Shown: in pieces, positions 1 to 7,177 of the stretch | Layout: every line of letters begins with the position of its first letter | Numbering within the stretch: position 1 is the first letter of the stretch | NCBI GenBank assembly: GCA_900554385.1 | Contig: USHE01000062.1 | Coordinates: 1-10,219 of the forward strand | Length of the DNA stretch: 10,219 nt | Direction: 5' to 3' | Source of the DNA: an uncultured bacterium | GTDB taxonomy: Bacteria > Cyanobacteriota > Vampirovibrionia > Gastranaerophilales > Gastranaerophilaceae | Notes under the pieces: model-generated | What the model was told of the DNA's origin: nothing | Database searches by the model: none | What the model saw: the letters and a program-made list of their open reading frames with translations, nothing else | Made by a program: the position numbers and the translations under genes

Positions 1-8
1 GCCACGAG

Positions 9-129
9 TCAGTTTTTATCTTTTTTAACAATAATCTCGTCCTGATTGTATCCCTTTGTTTTATCTGGTTTTAGCCTTTTTGAGCCCCCCCCCCCTCAGT
101 GTTTTTTCAGCTATAATTGAATTTTTCAT
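9..129 (-). CDS. Possible tiny protein after argS, frame broken or switchable at a G tract
   Basis: An ATG at 129-127 sits 17 bases after the argS stop and is preceded by an AAGGGG ribosome binding site (140-135) with a 5-base spacer. As sequenced, with 11 G, the frame reads only 22 residues: it starts MKNSIIAEKTLRGGG and stops at 63-61. With 10 G the frame would continue to a TGA at 11-9 and give a 39-residue basic protein. That longer tail runs SKRLKPDKTKGYN then QDEIIVKKDKN, a balanced charged composition that looks coding. The family is not recognised and no function is proposed. The site and spacing suggest it is translated from the argS transcript. The frameshift may be a sequencing or assembly error in the homopolymer, real slippage, or phase variation. 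It could also be a chance reading frame, since the evidence is one good ribosome binding site and tail composition. Confidence 0.45.
85..95. repeat. Homopolymer of 11 C (11 G on the minus strand)
   Basis: Eleven consecutive C occur in otherwise AT-rich DNA. On the minus strand they encode a short Gly run inside the tiny reading frame that follows argS. G/C tracts of this length are known slippage sites in bacteria and are also prone to sequencing error. Confidence 0.95.
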
Positions 130-146
130 AAATTCCCCTTTCATTT

Positions 147-1859
147 TTACATTCTTACAGGCGCAGATACCGCCAAAAGGTCAAGAGCATTGTTTAAAAC
201 TTTCTTACCCGCAACAACTAATGCCAGTCTTGCTTTCATCATTTCTTTATCATCTGATATTACACGGTTTGCATTGTAGAATGAATGAAATTCTGCCGCA
301 AGTTCCTGTACATATCTGCAAATTGTATAAACCTGTCTGGTTTCTGCTGATGTTTTAATCATTGATTTATATTCTTCCAGTTTCAGGATTAATTTTTTAG
401 CGGTTTCAAGTGTCGGAAGAATTGTTTCTGCCGTGTAGTTATTAATGAGTTTGTCTAATTCTGATTTTGTCAATGGTGCAGGAGTTTTTTCGCCTGTTTC
501 CGTATTAATTTTTTCTTCTGTGGCGTTTCTTAAAATAGAGCAGGCTCTTGCATGAGCATATTGGACATAGAATACAGGATTTTCATCCGATTTAGTTTTT
601 GCAAGTTCAATATCAAAATCGAGTGTTGTATCAATATTCCGCATTGACATCCAGAAACGTGTTGCATCAACTCCCACTTCATCAATCAAATCTTCAAGAG
701 TAACCATATTTTTTCGTTTACCCATACGAACTTCGTTACCGTTGATTACAAGATTAACAAGCTGACCCAGAAGTACTTCGAGTTTATCAGGATCATATCC
801 GAGGGCTTCAATTGAGGCTCTGACGCGCGCAACATAACCGTGATGGTCTGCACCCCAGATATTGATTAACCTGTCATATCCGCGTTCAAGTTTATCAATA
901 TGGTATGCTATATCAGCAGTAAGATAAGTATTTGAGCCGTCTGCTTTTTTGATTACTCTATCCTGATCGTCGCCGTAATCAGATGATTTAAACCAGTCTG
1001 CACCGTCTTTTTGGTAAATTTTACCGCTGTCTTTAAGCTTTTGAACACACTTTTCGACTTTTCCGGAGTTATGCAGTGTTAATTCTGAATAGAAGTTGTC
1101 AAAGTGTACTTTGAAATTATCAAGAAGTGCTTTTTGCAAATATTCCATCTCTTTTTTGGCGAAATCGCTGAGTTCTTTTACATCATCAGGAAGCCCTTTA
1201 TGTGTTTCAAGGTATTTCTTAGCCACAGGAATTAAATAATCCCCGGGATAATAATTTTTTCTTTCAATTTCGTCTGTAGGAAAATCAACATCTTCTCCAA
1301 GTTCCTGACGTATTCTGATTGCCAGGGAATTACCGAGTTTGTTAATTTGCGAGCCGGCGTCGTTAATGTAAAATTCCTGATAAACTTCGTGTCCGTAGAA
1401 TTTTAGAAGGTTTGCAAGAACCGAACCCATTGCAGCCCAGCGTCCATGGCCTATATGGAAAGGGCCTGTAGGGTTTGCAGAGATGTATTCAAGCAGAATT
1501 TTTTCTGTTTTAACATTTTCAGGTTTTCCGTAATTTTTGTCTTTTTGGAAAATTTCATCTACAGCATTCGTAAGCAGAGTTTTTCCGGCTTTAAAGTTGA
1601 TAAAACCTGCGATTACTGTATATTCATTGTCTTTTTTGTCTATATAAGAAACTATGGTATTGGCAATCATTGGAGGAGCCATTTTTGCATATCTGGCAAG
1701 GGAAGATACATTTATTGCAAAGTCTCCGAAATCTGCATTCTTAGGACGCTCTGTGCAAAGAGTTCCTTTTGCATATTCTTTCATTTCGCCTAATTTATTA
1801 TCTTTAATTGCTTTTTCTATAGCATTTTCAATCTCGTTCAAAAAGTAATCTTTTATCAT
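147..1859 (-). CDS. argS: Arginyl-tRNA synthetase
   Basis: Class I aminoacyl-tRNA synthetase that charges tRNA-Arg with arginine using ATP in the cytoplasm. At 570 residues it has the usual family length. In order: an N-terminal Add-1 domain (about 1-110); the Rossmann catalytic core opening with EYISANPTGP and the HIGH motif FHIGHGRW (H135-H138); WGADHHGY (about 335-342); a KMSKS-region variant, VRMGKRKNMVTLEDL (about 377-391), with Gly in place of the usual Ser; then the DALR-type anticodon-binding domain, which includes YVQYAHAR (431-438) and ends in the typical SAPVRM. The start at 1859-1857 is supported by a GGAGAG ribosome binding site just upstream. It lies 49 bases after the 389-residue gene on the same strand, and a TATAAT box in that gap suggests its own promoter. 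Two Arg tRNA genes lie elsewhere in this window. Identification is secure. Confidence 0.98.
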   Translation of the reverse strand: MIKDYFLNEIENAIEKAIKDNKLGEMKEYAKGTLCTERPKNADFGDFAINVSSLARYAKMAPPMIANTIVSYIDKKDNEYTVIAGFINFKAGKTLLTNAVDEIFQKDKNYGKPENVKTEKILLEYISANPTGPFHIGHGRWAAMGSVLANLLKFYGHEVYQEFYINDAGSQINKLGNSLAIRIRQELGEDVDFPTDEIERKNYYPGDYLIPVAKKYLETHKGLPDDVKELSDFAKKEMEYLQKALLDNFKVHFDNFYSELTLHNSGKVEKCVQKLKDSGKIYQKDGADWFKSSDYGDDQDRVIKKADGSNTYLTADIAYHIDKLERGYDRLINIWGADHHGYVARVRASIEALGYDPDKLEVLLGQLVNLVINGNEVRMGKRKNMVTLEDLIDEVGVDATRFWMSMRNIDTTLDFDIELAKTKSDENPVFYVQYAHARACSILRNATEEKINTETGEKTPAPLTKSELDKLINNYTAETILPTLETAKKLILKLEEYKSMIKTSAETRQVYTICRYVQELAAEFHSFYNANRVISDDKEMMKARLALVVAGKKVLNNALDLLAVSAPVRM

Positions 1860-1891
1860 CTTTTTCTCTCCGTATATATTCTTATACTTTG

Positions 1892-1897
1892 ATTATA
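1892..1897 (-). promoter_or_regulatory. Possible -10 box for argS
   Basis: TATAAT on the minus strand lies about 32 bases before the argS ATG, leaving a short leader that contains the GGAGAG ribosome binding site. No convincing -35 is present at 17 bases, and AT-rich DNA gives chance TATAAT boxes, so this is tentative. Confidence 0.35.
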
Positions 1898-1908
1898 CTA
1901 TAAAAATA

Positions 1909-3078
1909 TTAAAAGAGTTTGTCATACATTTCTAAAAGATTACCCATTTCAGTGTTAATATTTTTCCCGTTGCCGTCTACTTTGAAATATTTTTGAAACC
2001 GTTGTGATACCGGTTGCTCAAATGAGGCAAGAACAATGTTTTTTGCCAGTTGATACTTATCTTCAGACGGCATTGAGTTGAAGTCAGATACAATATTTTC
2101 ACGGGCTTTTATTTTTTGTTTTATTAAAGGCTTAAATGCTTCCTGTCTTAATATATTACTATATTTGTAAAATTGTGAGGATTTCAGTTTTGTTATCAGC
2201 CATGACGGCAGATTGTTTTCTAGTACTTTTCCCGCTCTGATGTATTCAGCAAAATAACCGGTCATTGCTGCTAAATTTTTATCTCTGTCAGGAATATATT
2301 TTGTAAGTCTTATGTTGAAGTCTGCCGATTTTAGAAAATCTTTTCCCTGATATTTTATATTATCTGAAAATGTTTTAAAATCCTGCGGCGTTAATTCTTT
2401 TTCTAACTGATGAAAGGCATTATTTACTATATTTAATCCGCTATCCATTTCTGAAAGCTTAAAAAGTTCCGGCGGAAAGTCTATATGCGGGCAAATAATT
2501 CGTTTATTTACATCTTCAAGCACGCCCCATCTTGCAACAGAAGAATTATAAGCTCCGTCTTCGTATATAAATAACAATCCGTCGCAGTCGCTTCCGGGCA
2601 GAGCCATTCTCTTACCTGCTGAATTATTACAATCATAGGCGGCAAATAAAAGTTTTGCGTGCAGTTTATCTGAAAATTCGTGTGCATTCTTTAAAATTTC
2701 GCTGTCTATATTGTCAGAAACTCTGGCAAGATTCGGAAAACCCGTTTCCCTGCAAAAATGTTCAGTGAAGCTGTTTTTGAAGTAAGGCAGTTGTTCCAGA
2801 AAGTTAAATCCTGCTTTTAAATTGTTGATTACTTCTTCATTTAGTATCGGTTTCCAGATACCTTTTTCATCTTGTTGAAATATTTTTCCGTTTTGATGTT
2901 TAATGCTGTTCCAGAATTTTGCAACATATTCTGAATATTCAGGTTTATAGCCCATAAATGCAGCAGGATAATTTTGCTTCGTCCTTACTGTTTTAGCAGG
3001 TCTATTATCTTGCTGATGAGCGGTGTATTTATAATTTATTAAATTTACAGGTGTTATTCGCATAGCTTTATAAAACAT
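1909..3078 (-). CDS. Unknown protein, possible nucleotidyltransferase-like core
   Basis: A 389-residue protein of no recognised family; no signal peptide or membrane segment is seen. The N-terminus is polar and low in complexity, ending in AAFMG (39-43). A helical stretch follows, then AYDCNNSAGKRMALPGSDCD (147-166) running into GLLFIYED. This resembles the polymerase-beta-type nucleotidyltransferase pattern, in which G-S-D-x-D followed by hydrophobic residues carries the metal-binding acids. D164 and D166 would be the first pair and D200 in PHIDFP a candidate third acid. The canonical upstream GS of that fold reads AA here, so activity is doubtful. The C-terminal half is helical and rich in Lys. 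No good ribosome binding site precedes either the ATG at 3078 or the one at codon 6 (3063). The MRITPVNL start at codon 6 fits the N-terminal style seen in the flavoprotein gene of this window. It sits upstream of argS on the same strand. Confidence 0.85.
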   Translation of the reverse strand: MFYKAMRITPVNLINYKYTAHQQDNRPAKTVRTKQNYPAAFMGYKPEYSEYVAKFWNSIKHQNGKIFQQDEKGIWKPILNEEVINNLKAGFNFLEQLPYFKNSFTEHFCRETGFPNLARVSDNIDSEILKNAHEFSDKLHAKLLFAAYDCNNSAGKRMALPGSDCDGLLFIYEDGAYNSSVARWGVLEDVNKRIICPHIDFPPELFKLSEMDSGLNIVNNAFHQLEKELTPQDFKTFSDNIKYQGKDFLKSADFNIRLTKYIPDRDKNLAAMTGYFAEYIRAGKVLENNLPSWLITKLKSSQFYKYSNILRQEAFKPLIKQKIKARENIVSDFNSMPSEDKYQLAKNIVLASFEQPVSQRFQKYFKVDGNGKNINTEMGNLLEMYDKLF

Positions 3079-3186
3079 GTAAAAATTTTATTTTGCGCAT
3101 GCAATATTAATATTTGTTAATTCCTGTATGAGTGTTCAAAATGTATTAATTTTAAAAGAGGTTTTTGATATAGTTTATTGAATTTG

Positions 3187-3933
3187 TTATTTATCTTTAC
3201 AGCTCGAGGCTTTATCCCATCCTATTTTATCAGGGCAGTGAAGGTAGTCCATATTTTCTTTTTGTACTATCCAGGCAGTACAACCTGTATCAAACTCAAA
3301 CCCTTGCATATTGGGGCGAAGATGCAAGTCATTCATACATTCTTCAAAACTTTCTGCAGCCACAGTACAACCTTTGATGCCATTAGGTAAAACTCCATTT
3401 GTATAGAATCTGAATTCAAATGTATCATAATTATTTTTGTTCGGTTTGCCTTTACCGTTTATGTCTACCATAATTTTAGCGCAAGAACCATAATGTATGT
3501 CGTACCCATTATTTGCTCGTCTAATTGATGTGTAACAAGCATGAAAGTTGGTGTCTGAACTTTGATTAGGGCTTCTGCGTTTAAAACCTATTGCAGTCCC
3601 ATCTGCTAGAATTATTGCGGGGTATGTCGAACTAAAAGATTTTGTACATTTGCTTGCATCTTTACAGGTTTTAATTATTTTTACGTGTTTTGAAAATTCC
3701 TGTATAAAAAAATCCAGACTATCATCTGTCCATAAATTCATTTCGCCGTGTTCTGTGCGCATTTTCATTTCTATTGTCTGTAATAATGAGTAAATTCTTT
3801 TTACTTTTAAAACAGTCTGATGTTCTTGCGTTTTTGTCATTACTGTCGGTAGAGTCAATGCCGCTACAATTCCTATTATTCCAATTGTTATTAATGTTTC
3901 AGGTAAGGTAAATCCGTTTTTATAATAACTCAT
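3187..3933 (-). CDS. Type IV prepilin-like / pseudopilin secreted protein
   Basis: A 248-residue protein with a class III prepilin signal: a short positive leader, MSYYKNG, then FTLPETLITIGIIGIVAALT. Prepilin peptidase should cut after G7, leaving mature F1 and the conserved E5. The following hydrophobic helix of about 20 residues anchors the protein in the inner membrane or packs it into a pilus or type II secretion pseudopilus. The C-terminal globular part has nine cysteines and a VDINGKGKPNKNNYDTFEF stretch of the kind seen in pilin-like proteins of Gastranaerophilales. The start at 3933 is supported by an AGGGGAG ribosome binding site. No pilus assembly genes are in the window, so it is an orphan here. 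It is divergently placed from the small HTH gene. The specific role (pilus minor subunit, pseudopilin or surface protein) cannot be decided. Confidence 0.93.
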   Translation of the reverse strand: MSYYKNGFTLPETLITIGIIGIVAALTLPTVMTKTQEHQTVLKVKRIYSLLQTIEMKMRTEHGEMNLWTDDSLDFFIQEFSKHVKIIKTCKDASKCTKSFSSTYPAIILADGTAIGFKRRSPNQSSDTNFHACYTSIRRANNGYDIHYGSCAKIMVDINGKGKPNKNNYDTFEFRFYTNGVLPNGIKGCTVAAESFEECMNDLHLRPNMQGFEFDTGCTAWIVQKENMDYLHCPDKIGWDKASSCKDK

Positions 3934-3972
3934 AATCTCCCCTTTTTAATAAAATATTTTGAATACATGTAT

Positions 3973-3978
3973 ATTATA
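3973..3978 (-). promoter_or_regulatory. Possible -10 box for the prepilin gene
   Basis: TATAAT on the minus strand lies 39 bases before the prepilin ATG, leaving a leader of roughly 33 bases that contains the ribosome binding site. No good -35 is visible. A 10-base palindrome, ATACATGTAT (3963-3972), abuts it downstream and could be an operator or chance. Confidence 0.35.
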
Positions 3979-4050
3979 CATAAAAACATATATATCGCTA
4001 CTATTTTCGTTTACATTAGACCTTTTTTATTTACAATTCTTTTTACAAAA

Positions 4051-4056
4051 TATAAT
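4051..4056 (+). promoter_or_regulatory. -10 box eight bases before the small HTH gene
   Basis: TATAAT ends eight bases before the ATG at 4065, so transcription would be expected to begin at or next to the start codon. A TTTACA at 4030-4035 could be the -35, but the spacing of 15 bases is short. No Shine-Dalgarno sequence is present between the box and the ATG. Confidence 0.45.
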
Positions 4057-4064
4057 ATGTTCTT

Positions 4065-4289
4065 ATGTCTATTGAGAAAAATCAGATTAAAGATATTAGG
4101 AACGAAATAAGATCTTATATGGTTGCAAGAGGGCAGACGTATAGTTCTGTGGCTTCTTTGCTTAGAGAAAAATTTGGAGAAAATGTTACGGCGCAAAGTC
4201 TTAATAATAAGCTTGCGCGCGGATCTTTAAGGTATGTTGATGCAAAAAATATTGCTGATGTTCTCGGGTATAAAATTAAATGGGAATGA
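4065..4289 (+). CDS. Small helix-turn-helix-like DNA-binding protein
   Basis: A 74-residue basic protein. After a short N-terminal helix it reads ASLLREKFGENVTAQSLNNK, then LARGSLRYVDAKNIADVLGY. This matches the general layout of compact Cro/XRE-like HTH domains: a helix, a turn, a recognition helix around TAQSLNNKL, then a further helix. The fold call rests on pattern and not on a full family match. It has no membrane segment and no enzymatic domain. The ATG lacks a ribosome binding site and follows TATAAT closely. It ends 28 bases before mgtE on the same strand, but mgtE has its own TATAAT in that gap, so co-transcription is possible but not required. A regulatory role on its own divergent promoter region or on mgtE is conjecture. 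The reading frame itself is convincing because of its length, composition and tight packing. Confidence 0.75.
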   Translation: MSIEKNQIKDIRNEIRSYMVARGQTYSSVASLLREKFGENVTAQSLNNKLARGSLRYVDAKNIADVLGYKIKWE

Positions 4290-4305
4290 CTTTTTATTTT
4301 TGTAA

Positions 4306-4311
4306 TATAAT
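4306..4311 (+). promoter_or_regulatory. -10 box six bases before mgtE
   Basis: TATAAT ends six bases before the mgtE ATG (4318), so the predicted transcription start falls on or next to the A of ATG. There is no Shine-Dalgarno sequence in the 28-base gap and no room for a magnesium riboswitch. No clear -35 is seen. Confidence 0.45.
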
Positions 4312-4317
4312 ATTTGT

Positions 4318-5688
4318 ATGATTAATATTGAGAACATAATTGAACGCTTGCGTGAAATAATGGACGATGAAACTACCGAACAGCTGCAAGATGAGCTGAA
4401 CGGGTATCACGTTGCGGATTTGGCAGACATTTTTCAGGAGCTGAAACCGGAAGAAAGATTACAGTGCTTTAAGCTTCTGGATATTGATAAATCTGCTGAT
4501 TTAATGGAATATTTGCCTGCTCAAACTCAGGTTGAACTTTTAAGTGATATTGATGAAGAAATGGCTGCAAAAATCCTTACTCGACTTCCGCTTGACGCTG
4601 CGGCTGATGTTCTCGGTGATATGGAAGAAGATGAGAGTGAAACTTACCTCGATAAGCTTCCGCATAAGTTTTCGGAAGAAGTTAGAGAACTTTTGACTTA
4701 TAACGAAGATACTGCGGGCGGTATTATGAACCCTGTCGTTTTGACGGTTAATTCCGATATGAGTGTTCAAGATGTCTTAAATCATATTAGAATTAAAGCA
4801 GAGCAGGATAATATGGAATTGTATTATGTTTATGTAACGGATAAACAAAATCACCTTTTGGGGGTTGTTTCTTTGCGTAAGCTGTTGACTTCTCCTATTA
4901 ATCAGAAAGTTGAAGATATTATGATTTCAGATATCGTTAAACTTCATGTTGATGATTACAGCGATTTTATTACTGATGAATTTATGAAGTATCAGTACAA
5001 TGCACTACCTGTGGTTGATTTGTATAATCGGCTTAAGGGTATGATTACGTGGGATGACGTTCACGATTTGTTTGAAGAAGAAACAACCGAAGAAATTTAT
5101 CAGTCATCCGGTATTTCTACTGAGGTTGTTGATGAGGATGAAATCCTTTCCGGTAATATTTTTAATGCAATAAGGGCAAGAACTCCGTGGCTTTTTATAA
5201 CCTTGCTCGGTGAATTTGTTGCTGTAAATGTTGCTCATTTCTACGAACATACTCTTACCGCATTACCGATAGTTGCGATATTTATGCCTTTACTTGCTGG
5301 TTTAGGCGGTAATATCGGTACTCAAAGTATTACCCTTATGGTCAGAGGTCTTTCTACCGGACAGGTTACATTGAGTTCAGCAGTGCACCATATATTAAGA
5401 GAAGCTTTTATTGGCTTCCTTATTGGCGGATTATTCGGAATTCTTGTGACATTTGCTACCTGGGGATGGCAGCATAGCGCGCAGCTTGGAATTGTTGTAG
5501 GTTTAGCTATGACGATTAATATGACTATGGCTACGATTATCGGTACTTTTACTCCGTTTGCGTTGAAATCAATCAATGTAGACCCTGCCGTTGCGTCAGG
5601 TCCTGTTATTGCAACTACTATTGATGTTGTTGGGCTTGCTGTGTATTTTTCTCTTGTTTCTCTTTTTCTTGTAAGAGTCTTTTCATAA
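4318..5688 (+). CDS. mgtE: Magnesium transporter MgtE
   Basis: Inner-membrane Mg2+ channel/transporter of the MgtE/SLC41 family, 456 residues (usual length about 450). The N-terminal superhelical acidic domain (about 20-135) includes LPLDAAADVLGDM and ends at TYNEDTAGGIMNP (127-139). A CBS pair (about 138-255) senses Mg2+. A plug-helix region (about 255-285) is followed by five membrane segments (about 288-454). The pore signature MPLLAGLGGNIGTQ (323-336) and DPAVASGPVIATTIDVVG (422-439) are present. D436 sits where the family's pore-lining Mg2+-binding Asp in TM5 is expected. In known MgtE proteins, Mg2+ binding to the cytosolic domains closes the channel, so control is likely post-translational. 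It lies between the HTH gene and the LCP gene, all on the plus strand. The start is taken as the only ATG fitting the domain length. Identification is secure. Confidence 0.97.
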   Translation: MINIENIIERLREIMDDETTEQLQDELNGYHVADLADIFQELKPEERLQCFKLLDIDKSADLMEYLPAQTQVELLSDIDEEMAAKILTRLPLDAAADVLGDMEEDESETYLDKLPHKFSEEVRELLTYNEDTAGGIMNPVVLTVNSDMSVQDVLNHIRIKAEQDNMELYYVYVTDKQNHLLGVVSLRKLLTSPINQKVEDIMISDIVKLHVDDYSDFITDEFMKYQYNALPVVDLYNRLKGMITWDDVHDLFEEETTEEIYQSSGISTEVVDEDEILSGNIFNAIRARTPWLFITLLGEFVAVNVAHFYEHTLTALPIVAIFMPLLAGLGGNIGTQSITLMVRGLSTGQVTLSSAVHHILREAFIGFLIGGLFGILVTFATWGWQHSAQLGIVVGLAMTINMTMATIIGTFTPFALKSINVDPAVASGPVIATTIDVVGLAVYFSLVSLFLVRVFS

Positions 5689-5739
5689 AATACACAATTC
5701 GCTGTATATCTTGAGTTTTATTTTAGATTAAAATATTTA

Positions 5740-5745
5740 TATAAT
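5740..5745 (+). promoter_or_regulatory. Possible -10 box for the LCP gene
   Basis: TATAAT lies 21 bases before the LCP ATG. A GAGG ribosome binding element (5752-5755) sits between box and start, 11 bases from the ATG. No -35 at standard spacing is seen; TTGAGT at 5711 is 23 bases away, too far. Confidence 0.35.
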
Positions 5746-5766
5746 ATGTTTGAGGATTAAGTAGAT

Positions 5767-7122
5767 ATGACGATTAGACCAAATGAAGAACAAATTAGTG
5801 AATATAAATCAGATGAAAATTTAAAACGCAATGAGTATTTTAGGATTATGAAGCAGCGCCAGCAAGAGCAGGAAGCTTTTATTCGTGCTGTTATAATTAT
5901 GTTCCTTATCTTTATTTGTGTTGTTTGTTCTATTTTTGTTTTTGCTTTCAATGATGATTTCATGAAAGAACAATTTGGCGAAAATTCGTTTGTTACAAAG
6001 ATATTTAATACAGTAAATAAAGATAATGAAAATAAAGAAAAAGCAGAGTTTTCATTACCTTTCGGTCCAAGAAAACAAAATATTCTTATTCTCGGGGTGG
6101 ATGCAAGTGAAAATAAAAATGATTTATGGACCGGTACTCGTACGGATACAATTATTCTTGTAAATATTGACCCTAAGTCAAAATCAGTAAATGCAATATC
6201 TATTCCTCGTGATAGTAAGGTGTATTTGCCTGATAATAAAGGAATACAGAAGATTAATGCTGCCCACGCAATTGGCGGAGTCGGAATGACGATTCGCACT
6301 ATAGAAGATACGTTAGGTGTGCATATTGACCGTTACATAATGGTGCATGATGATGCTGTAAAAGCTATTGTTGAGGCTCTCGGCGGAGTTAATGTTTATG
6401 TTGAAAAACCTATGAGATATCATGATTACTCCGGTAAACTTCACATAGACCTTTCAAAGGGAGAACACAGGCTAAATTCTGAGCAGGCTGTTGGATACCT
6501 TCGTTTTAGACACGATGCTCTCGGTGATATTGGCAGAACTCATCGCCAACAATGGTTTTTGCGCGGTCTTTTGAATGAACTCCAAAAACCTGAAACTATT
6601 GCAAAAATTCCTGATATTATAAACGTAACTAATAAATATGTAAAAACAAATATGTCTTTATATGAACTTTCTCAGTATGCAGCTTTAACAAAGCATATTG
6701 ATATGGATAAGATTGAAGTTGCAATGCTTCCGGGTTCTCCAAATAAAAAAGGGTACATTAGCTATTGGATTCTTGATCCTCAAAAATCACAGGAAGTTGT
6801 TGACAGGCTGATATATAGGGAAAAAGTGCATCCAGATGAAAATATGGTTTTAACTGCAGGTGTGATGTCCTCAAAAGATAATGCAGAGGAAGCTGAAATC
6901 GTTAAAAATGAACTTCAAGCTGCGGGTGTTACAGTTTCCTGTTCTGGAAATCTTTCCAGAACCCATACTCAGTTTATTGCACATTCAAGCAAGGTTACAA
7001 ATGAGTATTATAACTGGCTAAAAAAGAAAACGCCTTCAATTTCAGGATATCAATTCGTTTATGAACCCGTTAATTATTATTGCGGTCAAACAGACTTCAC
7101 GATTGTAGTTGCCGGTAAGTAG
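5767..7122 (+). CDS. LytR-CpsA-Psr (LCP) family cell-envelope glycopolymer ligase
   Basis: Membrane-anchored LCP enzyme of 451 residues. The family moves undecaprenyl-phosphate-linked glycopolymers onto peptidoglycan or a similar acceptor outside the membrane. A charged cytoplasmic N-terminus (1-38) precedes one membrane helix, about 39-62 (AVIIMFLIFICVVCSIFVFA). The extracytoplasmic LCP domain (about 104-270) shows NILILGVDAS, the TRTDT motif (R125, D127), ISIPRDS (R148, D149), KINAAHAIGG, and the RFRHD...DIGRTHRQQ stretch with R246, R248, D250, R257 and R260. These are the conserved Arg/Asp residues that bind the pyrophosphate lipid and Mg2+. A C-terminal LytR_C-type domain (about 358-449) follows. 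The start at 5767 has a GAGG element upstream. It follows mgtE by 78 bases with its own possible -10 box. Which polymer it attaches cannot be told. Family assignment is secure. Confidence 0.95.
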   Translation: MTIRPNEEQISEYKSDENLKRNEYFRIMKQRQQEQEAFIRAVIIMFLIFICVVCSIFVFAFNDDFMKEQFGENSFVTKIFNTVNKDNENKEKAEFSLPFGPRKQNILILGVDASENKNDLWTGTRTDTIILVNIDPKSKSVNAISIPRDSKVYLPDNKGIQKINAAHAIGGVGMTIRTIEDTLGVHIDRYIMVHDDAVKAIVEALGGVNVYVEKPMRYHDYSGKLHIDLSKGEHRLNSEQAVGYLRFRHDALGDIGRTHRQQWFLRGLLNELQKPETIAKIPDIINVTNKYVKTNMSLYELSQYAALTKHIDMDKIEVAMLPGSPNKKGYISYWILDPQKSQEVVDRLIYREKVHPDENMVLTAGVMSSKDNAEEAEIVKNELQAAGVTVSCSGNLSRTHTQFIAHSSKVTNEYYNWLKKKTPSISGYQFVYEPVNYYCGQTDFTIVVAGK

Positions 7123-7125
7123 CAC

Positions 7126-7154
7126 TTGTCAACTTCTCAACAGTATGTTATAAT
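7126..7154 (+). promoter_or_regulatory. Sigma-70-type promoter of lemA with extended -10
   Basis: TTGTCA (7126-7131), a 17-base spacer and TATAAT (7149-7154), with TG one base upstream of the -10 (an extended -10, TGTTATAAT). This is the best promoter match in the window. It lies 23 bases before the first lemA ATG. Confidence 0.75.
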
Positions 7155-7177
7155 TGTTAATAAAAAGCGAGGTTTGA

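Noticed and set aside
56..358. 100-residue plus-strand frame across the C tract and the argS end
   Set aside because: It is antisense to the argS C-terminus and reads through the C tract as Pro residues; no ribosome site.
3103..3114. Palindrome AATATTAATATT before the 389-residue gene
   Set aside because: Pure A/T palindromes of this size are expected by chance in this composition, and it has no repeat partner or promoter placement.
4011..4196. 61-residue minus-strand frame opposite the small HTH gene
   Set aside because: It overlaps the HTH gene antisense, and its composition looks like a translated shadow. The plus-strand frame has the sensible HTH-like pattern.
4290..4317. Possible magnesium riboswitch before mgtE
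   Set aside because: The gap is only 28 bases, far too short for an M-box or similar element.
5757..6299. 180-residue minus-strand frame opposite the LCP gene
   Set aside because: It lies fully antisense to a well-conserved LCP coding region, has low-quality composition (Ile, Ser and Phe rich) and no family resemblance.
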